The notes beneath the pieces were generated by a model. The model was given only the letters and a program-made list of their open reading frames with translations. It did no database searches and had not been told where the DNA came from. Made by a program: the position numbers and the translations under genes. A stretch of 11,392 nt of DNA from Paracoccaceae bacterium (GTDB taxonomy: Bacteria; Pseudomonadota; Alphaproteobacteria; Rhodobacterales; Rhodobacteraceae): the NCBI GenBank assembly GCA_003565055.1, contig PXDM01000327.1:1-11392 (forward strand), written 5' to 3'. How positions within the stretch are numbered: position 1 is the stretch's first letter; each line of letters begins with the position of its first letter. Below are positions 5,508 through 11,392 of the stretch, piece after piece.

Positions 5508-8500
5508 ATGGCAGAAATGACCCAGCAGGACGACGTTCAGAAAACAGCAGACAAAGCTGCAGAGGGCCGTTCACATGAACAGCCCACCCATCTGCTGTCG
5601 CAGGAACCGAATGCCGCGTTCGAGACGGTTGCGTTCCTTCTGAACCGTGCGATGCGGGAAATCGTCGAGGACGCTCTTGACCCGGCCGAGGCCCTGTCCG
5701 AAAGCCTGTCAGCGCTTTCCGCCCTGAACAGCCACTCCGGTGCCGACACGGTCGCTCTGGTCAGCACAGCAGTCTCTGATGGGCTGGAGAAGCTTGTCCT
5801 GAGCCATCGACTGCAGAATGCCGACACGACGGCAGCACTGCTGGAGCCTTATGCCCCCAAACTGGCGCGGGAATTGCGCGTCCTCAAGGCACGTCACGGC
5901 TTGCGGCTGGTGCGGGCAGGCAATCTCGATCAGGCGCAGATTCTGGGCACGGATTTGCTCGCGAAGGCCCCGGAATGGCCAGCCGCGCAGCGCCTGTTTC
6001 AAGAAGTGGTTCAGGCCCTGATCGATACGGGTGCGCCGGACCGGGCAGAGGCCTTGCTGGAAACAGTCCCGTTCGAATGGCCACAAAAGGCAGAACTTGC
6101 CTTGCAGATTGCCTGTCAGAACATGCTGCAAGAGAAAGTCGGCTGGAGAAGCGCCGTCCGGGACGCCTTCACGCGTCAGCAGGCAACCGGGCAGGATCTG
6201 TCCTGGCAAGATGATCTGATCGGATATGTCTCACATCTTCTGGAGGCAGAGCGTCCGGAGGACAGCCAGTGGCTCGAAAACCACATCCTGTCGAGATGGC
6301 CGGAGGCCGCGTCCGGAACGCGGGGCGCGCGGCTGGATTTCGCCCGGACCAGCCTCTCCGAAGGTAAGGCCGCAATCGCATTTGCGGCTGTCACCGACCT
6401 CCTGTCTGCTCTTGCGGCACCTGATTGCGCTGACATCCGCATGGATTTGCAGCCCGATATTCTGGCCCTGGCACAAGGATTTGCCAATCTTGGGGCATTA
6501 CGCGCGACACAGACCGCGCTTGATCTTTACGATGCCCCCGCGGCCGAGAAAGCGGCAATAGAGCTGGCGGCCAGCACCTCTGCGCTGCTTGTCGGAGATC
6601 CGGACGGGTTTTCGGATCTGGACAGGCGTCTGGGCGCGCTGCTGGCCCAGGGCGATATCCCGGCCGCGACAGAACCGGACGGGACGCCGGAAAATGCGCT
6701 CCCGGACACGGCGCTTGAGGATCTGCTGACCAATATGACGCAGGTCGAGACGCGCCTTCTGGAGGAGGGCAGATACGATACGGCCATCGCGCTCGCTGCC
6801 ACAATCTGCCAGCATGTGCCGGAACATGGCTATGCCTTCCGTTCTGTGGCGATCCGGCATGTCACTGCCTCGACAAAGCAAGACCAGTCTGACATGCCGG
6901 TTCCGCTCATGGCGCACCTGCTGGAGAACTGGCCTTTCTGGTCCGCCGCGCAGCGGGTGTCTGTCCGTCTGGCGCGCAATTTTCTGAAAGCCGGGGATCC
7001 TGATGCCGGGCTGGCGCTGCTGAATGCAACACCGCATATCTGGCTTGAAAAGGAACTTTTCGACGTCTCCCATGCCTTGTGGCAGGCCGAGACAGATCAG
7101 CCCGGCTGGCGCAACGCCATCCTGCGGATCCTCAAGGCGACAGCGCGGCCGGAAGCTGGCCCTGCGCGCGTCTCCGACACAGCAGGGCCGGTCGAGAATG
7201 TCACGGCCCTGCCCGAGCCCAATCCTGCAGAGGCAGTGATCAGACCAGAGGACCGTATCGCCGGGACATCGCGTCTTGTTGTCAGCAGCCTGTCACGAAT
7301 GCTGGAAAATGGGTTATGCGACCGGGCTCATTGGGTCGCCCGAAAATTCGGCCGGATCGATGCCGGGGTAGAGAAGGCTTACAGAAGCAAAGCCGGGCAG
7401 CATCTGACAGCGCTGGTCGGGGAAGGCGCGCTTGCGGAAGCGACATTGCTGGGGGAATTGCTGCTGCGCGATTACCCTGACTCTGTAAGATACATTCTGC
7501 CGAAAGTCGCAGCCCTGATACAGGCTCTGATCGATGTCGACGATCTTGCAACTGCAGAAAAACTTCTGGGCCAGCATGAGCGAAAATGGATCGAAGGCGA
7601 CCGGCTGCGCATTGCCCTGACGGCGCGGAAAGTGTTGCGTGGTGATGCGAACTGGAAATGGCTGATCCATCGTATATGGCATGATCTCGGATCTTCCGAA
7701 TACCACAAACCAGGCTGGATCCGGACACAGGTCACGAAAGCATTCCTTGATATCTGTGACCAGCTCTGCGCTGGGGGCGATATTGACCAGGCAGATCAGA
7801 TCGCTGTTGCCATCAATCGCCGCAGCCCCGGTTTCAACCAGAATTATGCTGCATTGCTTGCAAGACATGCTGATGCGGCTTTCGAGGCAGGAAACAAGGC
7901 GCTGAGCCTGCGCATATTGCAATCTCTGGTCCAGACCGCAGAAAAACCGGAACTGCGCAAGGCGGCCCTGAGCATTGCCACGAAACTGTACAAGGCCGGG
8001 CGTGGTCATGCGATACTGCGGCTTTTATCAGGCATCTCGGTCAGCTGGACAGAGGCGCAGCGCCTGAGACTGCAGATCATTCTGGCCAGGATGGTGCAGG
8101 ACAGGACAGCTGGCCGGCAGGCTTTCATCAGCTTTCTTATTGAAAAGGCTGGCAGATCACCCCTGCCTCAGGGCGATCTTGCTGCGATTGTCGCCACGGA
8201 AATAACCACCTGTTTCGAGGGGTTGCTGCAGACCGGGGCGCTGGAAGAGGCCTGGGCCCTGCAAGCCTGGTTCGTGCCCGCCGTTCCGGGGCTGGCGCGC
8301 AAACTGCGTGTCAAATCCGTCGAGATAGCAAACGTCCAGTTCAAGGCCGGACAGGTCAAGAAAGCAGCAGGCATCATGCATCTGGTCTGCAGCCTGCATC
8401 CTGACTGGGATGCAGGGCAGCGTGTGGCCTATCGCATCAGCCAGCGGCTGATCCAGTCCCGCGAAATCGCGATGGCAGCAGAGCTGATGTCGCCGCTGGA

Positions 8501-10313
8501 TGACATCTGGGTGAGCAAACATCTTGTCCAGCTGGAACAGATGATCGACGGAATGCATTGGTTGCAACAGGACTGGTCAGCCGCCCTGTCGCGCTGGTGG
8601 CAGAAGTTCAGGACCAGCGGGGGACTTGATGCCGCGCGCGATTATCTTCCGGTGCGCAACCGGATGATCATGATCGCCCAGGGCATGATCGAGGACGGGG
8701 ATCATGAAGCGGCGGAAACCACGCTGCTTGAACTGCGCCGGAACGTGACAGGCGATAGCGAGGCACATATGCTTCTGGCCCGCCTGTCCGAGTTGAAAGG
8801 CGATTACCAGCGCGCGACAGAACGCTGGCAGATGGCCGCAGCCCTGGCGAAGCCATCCAATAACCAACAGGGCCGCTACATGCTGCAGCATGGCAAAAAC
8901 AGCGGCCCCTTGCTGGCCCGCGCCAATCTGGGGCTGCGATCGGCCAGATGTCATCTGGCCCTGCAACTGGTCGAACAGGGCGCAAGCCGACAGTTCATCG
9001 AAGTTGTCAGCCGGATCACGGAATCGCTCGGATCAACCTCGATCTATCAGGAGGACAGACTGGTTCTGGATGTTCTGAGCCGGTATGTGCGGTTCTGCCT
9101 GTCAGACACCCACCCAATGCCTGCGACACTGGACATAGCAGACCAGCCGCGCCGGATCATCATGTGTCTGGATGTTCTGAAACTGTCGGATTTCCACCTG
9201 CATTCCCGCGTCGTTTTCACTATGTCACGCAGCCTGCTTGACCGGATGCCGGATCTGGAAATCTTCGTGGTCATCACCAATGAACGCTTTGCAGTGACCC
9301 GCCCCAATATCGGATCCTGGATCGATTTCGACGGCAATGACTACACCTACAGCTATGCGGAAAAGACTGTTGGCGACCATTTCGGCCAGCGCTTCCATCT
9401 GATCTTTCAGCGCTCCTACGGGCTGGAAGGTGTCGTGAACAGCTGCAAGGAAATCCTTGATCTCAAACCGGATCTGATTGCCTATGCGGGCGGGCACGGG
9501 CGCTATTCGAATGACAGCCGCATCATCCGCCACGCGCTGTTTCCCTATATGCCCTCGGCATTGTTCTTCCTCGGGGTGGACAATTCCATCGATGATCAGG
9601 TTGACATGATCCTGCCCCGCGGCCCGCATGAACTGGTCGGCGATCCGGGTGCCGCAACCATTCGCGTGCAAACCTATCCCACCCTTCCCGATGGCGACGA
9701 ACGCATCAAGACGCCCAAGGAAAAGCCACTTCCGCGTTATGTCGTCTCGGCGCTGGCAGGGGCGCGGTTTGACACGCGAATGCGCGATCTGCCTGAAAAC
9801 GATCTTCGGACACTCTTGCAGGTTCTTGACAGGAACCCGGATGTGGTCTGGAATTTCGTCGGCGCGGACAACCCCGCGCAGCTTGTCGCGGATGTGCCGC
9901 TTTTGCAGAAATATGTGGAGGAAGAACGTCTGTCAGTCCTGCCGGTCATGGAGATCAATGCATTCCGCGAATTCGTCACAGATGCCACGCTTTTCGTGCA
10001 ATTGCCCGGCTTCAAGGGCGGGGCCGGCGGCGCGGGCATGGCGCGACGCAGCGGGGTGCCGGTGCTGACTTTTGCCAATTCCGATGCCTCGGGTCGCCAG
10101 CCGCCCGAAACTGTCTTCGAGGAAGAGGATGTGGCCGGCATTGCCGGGATGGCGGCGCGGCTGCTTGCCGATCCGGCCGAGGCGGCGGCGGTGACGCAGT
10201 CGCAATTCGCCTATGCCGAGCATATCCGGGAAACATCCGCCTACGGGTTCTATGATTGTCTGGTCGAGACTGTGCGGCTTGCAAGGGAAAGGATCAGGCA
10301 TAGTGACGTCTGA
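5508..10313 (+). CDS. Giant alpha-solenoid repeat protein fused to a GT-B-like glycosyltransferase domain
   Basis: This 1601-residue protein has no signal peptide or membrane segment and is probably cytoplasmic. Residues 1-35 are polar and probably disordered. From about 100 to 1200 it is almost wholly helical and TPR-like. Six copies of a unit of about 154 residues begin at 171, 325, 492, 674, 827 and 981. Five have Trp exactly 20 residues after the anchor, and four have Trp at +42. Ala/Pro-rich linkers interrupt it near 388-405 and 543-586. A canonical TPR hairpin lies near 1060-1115. From about 1214 a GT-B-like domain follows: RRIIMCLDVL, LKPDLIAYAGGHGRYS (about 1319-1334), FFLGVDNSIDDQVDMILP (1353-1370), VWNFVGADN, and the glycine-rich LPGFKGGAGGAGMARRSGVP (1499-1518) typical of a donor-binding loop. 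The layout recalls TPR-containing GT41 enzymes, but the family and substrate are not identified. ATG 5508 lies 31 bp after the MmgE/PrpD stop with only a weak ribosome site; ATG 5517 is an alternative. Confidence 0.85.
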   Translation: MAEMTQQDDVQKTADKAAEGRSHEQPTHLLSQEPNAAFETVAFLLNRAMREIVEDALDPAEALSESLSALSALNSHSGADTVALVSTAVSDGLEKLVLSHRLQNADTTAALLEPYAPKLARELRVLKARHGLRLVRAGNLDQAQILGTDLLAKAPEWPAAQRLFQEVVQALIDTGAPDRAEALLETVPFEWPQKAELALQIACQNMLQEKVGWRSAVRDAFTRQQATGQDLSWQDDLIGYVSHLLEAERPEDSQWLENHILSRWPEAASGTRGARLDFARTSLSEGKAAIAFAAVTDLLSALAAPDCADIRMDLQPDILALAQGFANLGALRATQTALDLYDAPAAEKAAIELAASTSALLVGDPDGFSDLDRRLGALLAQGDIPAATEPDGTPENALPDTALEDLLTNMTQVETRLLEEGRYDTAIALAATICQHVPEHGYAFRSVAIRHVTASTKQDQSDMPVPLMAHLLENWPFWSAAQRVSVRLARNFLKAGDPDAGLALLNATPHIWLEKELFDVSHALWQAETDQPGWRNAILRILKATARPEAGPARVSDTAGPVENVTALPEPNPAEAVIRPEDRIAGTSRLVVSSLSRMLENGLCDRAHWVARKFGRIDAGVEKAYRSKAGQHLTALVGEGALAEATLLGELLLRDYPDSVRYILPKVAALIQALIDVDDLATAEKLLGQHERKWIEGDRLRIALTARKVLRGDANWKWLIHRIWHDLGSSEYHKPGWIRTQVTKAFLDICDQLCAGGDIDQADQIAVAINRRSPGFNQNYAALLARHADAAFEAGNKALSLRILQSLVQTAEKPELRKAALSIATKLYKAGRGHAILRLLSGISVSWTEAQRLRLQIILARMVQDRTAGRQAFISFLIEKAGRSPLPQGDLAAIVATEITTCFEGLLQTGALEEAWALQAWFVPAVPGLARKLRVKSVEIANVQFKAGQVKKAAGIMHLVCSLHPDWDAGQRVAYRISQRLIQSREIAMAAELMSPLDDIWVSKHLVQLEQMIDGMHWLQQDWSAALSRWWQKFRTSGGLDAARDYLPVRNRMIMIAQGMIEDGDHEAAETTLLELRRNVTGDSEAHMLLARLSELKGDYQRATERWQMAAALAKPSNNQQGRYMLQHGKNSGPLLARANLGLRSARCHLALQLVEQGASRQFIEVVSRITESLGSTSIYQEDRLVLDVLSRYVRFCLSDTHPMPATLDIADQPRRIIMCLDVLKLSDFHLHSRVVFTMSRSLLDRMPDLEIFVVITNERFAVTRPNIGSWIDFDGNDYTYSYAEKTVGDHFGQRFHLIFQRSYGLEGVVNSCKEILDLKPDLIAYAGGHGRYSNDSRIIRHALFPYMPSALFFLGVDNSIDDQVDMILPRGPHELVGDPGAATIRVQTYPTLPDGDERIKTPKEKPLPRYVVSALAGARFDTRMRDLPENDLRTLLQVLDRNPDVVWNFVGADNPAQLVADVPLLQKYVEEERLSVLPVMEINAFREFVTDATLFVQLPGFKGGAGGAGMARRSGVPVLTFANSDASGRQPPETVFEEEDVAGIAGMAARLLADPAEAAAVTQSQFAYAEHIRETSAYGFYDCLVETVRLARERIRHSDV
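6018..8910 (+). repeat. Six-copy protein super-repeat of about 154 residues
   Basis: Anchors of the form [LF]-x-x-x-[GD]-x4-A-x-x-L-[LM] occur at residues 171, 325, 492, 674, 827 and 981 (copy 2 is the weakest). Spacings are 154, 167, 182, 153 and 154. The two longer units contain the Pro-rich linkers. Trp occurs at anchor +20 in copies 1, 3, 4, 5 and 6 (191, 512, 694, 847, 1001) and at +42 in copies 1, 3, 4 and 6 (213, 534, 716, 1023). W-x-A-x-QR precedes the anchor by 14 residues in copies 1 and 3 (157, 478); copy 6 has WDAGQR at 967. The right-hand boundary given is approximate. Confidence 0.8.
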
Positions 10314-10344
10314 CTGAACAGACCGCCATTTCGGGTATGACCCA

Positions 10345-11352
10345 ATGAGAAAAGATCTCTTTGCAGAGCTCTATGAAACGCGGGGAACAGATCCACGCGT
10401 TTCTTCAGAACGAACTAAAGAGCTCTTCAACCTTGGGTTTTTAGCTGGTGCGGATCTTTGGTATGATTTTGCAAAATATGGCATTGATGCCTATGTAAAT
10501 GATAAAGATTATAAGGATATCCACCCTATAAACGGAAAGTTCTCAAGCCTTATTTCAGACAAGCGCTATCTTCCAATAGTTTTTGCGACCAAGCCCCATT
10601 ATCTACCCGATTTTTATTGCGCAATAGATGACGGAAAAGTCAGATTCGTCTGTGAGAGCGGGCGGCCAGTTCTTCATAGATACCAGGCAGAGACACTTAT
10701 GGAAAATAAACTGGCACAGCATGGCAAGCTTGTTGTGAAGCCAGTTAATCTGTCCATGGGTGAAGGCATCGACATAACAGATAATGCTGAATACGTGCTC
10801 GTCAGAATTAAAAATGATGCCCGTCTCGTAATCAGTTCTGTGATAGAAAATGAGGATTATGCAAAACAGATAAACCCGTCTACGCTTAATACATACCGTT
10901 TGATTTTCTATAAAAACAGACAAGGCCGGAATACAATTTTCCGGGTAATCCACCGCTTTGGTGCGATCGATTCGGTTGTTGACAATATCAGCAAAGGTGG
11001 GTGCGCTAGTGAGGTGAATCTAGAGACTGGGATAATGTCACGTGTTATCGTACCCGATGGTGACATTCTTTTCCGCGATGACCACCCCGGAACAAACCAG
11101 ATTATTTCAGGGGTGCAGATTCCTGACTGGGACCGCAAGAAAGAAGCCCTCCAGGATATCATTGATACATTGTTTTTTGTTGACTACGCAGGGGTTGACG
11201 TCAGCCCAACGCCAGATGGTCTGAAGGTTGTAGAGATCAATTCTTCGCCGGATATGCACTTGCAGCAATTCAATAGACCAGCGCTTCTGGATGAAGAGTT
11301 CAAATTCTTCCTGCAATCCAAAGGTTATGGGGAAAATACCTGCCAGAAGTAA
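10345..11352 (+). CDS. Sugar-transfer-associated ATP-grasp protein
   Basis: This full-length 335-residue ATP-grasp protein belongs to the type found beside sugar transferases (Pfam 'ATPgrasp_ST'). Landmarks are KLVVKPVNLSMGEGI (128-142), with Lys132 in the nucleotide-binding strand; NPSTLNTYRLIFYKN (177-191); FRVIHRFGAIDSVVDNISKGG (199-219, two short motifs run together); HPGTN (247-251); and the catalytic end AGVDVSPTPDG (282-292) and KVVEINSSPD (294-303), with Glu297 and Asn299 as probable Mg-ATP ligands. All key residues appear present, so it should be active as an ATP-dependent carboxylate ligase, with acceptor unknown. It follows the giant GT gene by 31 bp, probably in the same transcript. 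A tiny GGGT-ATG-ACCC hairpin (10333-10343) occupies the ribosome-site region. GC is far lower than in the preceding gene, as in the broken ATP-grasp gene, pointing to separate acquisition. Confidence 0.9.
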   Translation: MRKDLFAELYETRGTDPRVSSERTKELFNLGFLAGADLWYDFAKYGIDAYVNDKDYKDIHPINGKFSSLISDKRYLPIVFATKPHYLPDFYCAIDDGKVRFVCESGRPVLHRYQAETLMENKLAQHGKLVVKPVNLSMGEGIDITDNAEYVLVRIKNDARLVISSVIENEDYAKQINPSTLNTYRLIFYKNRQGRNTIFRVIHRFGAIDSVVDNISKGGCASEVNLETGIMSRVIVPDGDILFRDDHPGTNQIISGVQIPDWDRKKEALQDIIDTLFFVDYAGVDVSPTPDGLKVVEINSSPDMHLQQFNRPALLDEEFKFFLQSKGYGENTCQK

Positions 11353-11392
11353 ATTCTTTCAGTGAAGATGTCTTCAGTATTACGCTGCAATA
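11353..11392. other. Right-edge tail, no gene seen
   Basis: Only 40 bases follow the last stop. They contain a small interrupted palindrome, TGAAGATGTCTTCA, too short to call a terminator. Whatever follows is cut off by the window. Confidence 0.3.

Noticed and set aside
10308..10323. Hairpin GTCTG-loop-CAGAC at the end of the giant gene as a terminator
   Set aside because: The stem has only 5 bp and no T-tract, and the next gene starts 31 bp downstream, so read-through transcription is more likely.
5477..10344. Identical 31-bp gaps before and after the giant gene
   Set aside because: The two gap sequences show no similarity, so the equal length is probably coincidental.

Overview
The window looks like part of a cell-surface polysaccharide (capsule or O-antigen type) locus from a high-GC alphaproteobacterium, probably of the Rhodobacterales kind. 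That placement rests on overall GC, codon style and the flavour of the proteins. No rRNA or other taxonomic marker is present. No tRNA, rRNA, CRISPR array, transposase or complete insertion sequence was seen.

Layout. Minus strand, 1-1747: the 5' part of a dTDP-4-dehydrorhamnose 3,5-epimerase gene (rfbC, running off the left edge), preceded by a gene for a CDP-glycerol glycerophosphotransferase-like enzyme. The two genes probably form one operon. A 311-bp divergent intergenic region (1748-2058) holds a striking set of five TGTCAT/ATGACA hexamers spaced by near multiples of a helical turn. Plus strand, 2059 to the right end: a ParB-like-domain protein; an AT-rich TupA-like ATP-grasp gene broken by one in-frame TAA that sits inside a perfect 15-bp inverted repeat; a MmgE/PrpD-family enzyme; a 1601-residue protein with a long alpha-helical repeat region fused to a GT-B-like glycosyltransferase domain; and a second, intact AT-rich ATP-grasp of the 'sugar-transfer associated' type.

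How the genes may work together (inference). The rhamnose-nucleotide enzyme, glycerophosphotransferase-like enzyme and GT fusion fit assembly of a glycopolymer. ATP-grasp enzymes of the TupA and sugar-transfer types are repeatedly found in such loci and could ligate an amino acid or other carboxylate to the glycan or its precursor. The MmgE/PrpD enzyme (a family of dehydratases, decarboxylases and epimerases of small di- and tricarboxylates) could supply that acid. The two ATP-grasp genes are clearly poorer in GC than the genes between them, which suggests a mosaic locus built by horizontal transfer.

The strongest novel observations are the roughly 154-residue super-repeat with phase-locked tryptophans in the giant protein, the hairpin-enclosed stop codon in the TupA-like gene, and the phased hexamer array between the divergent operons.
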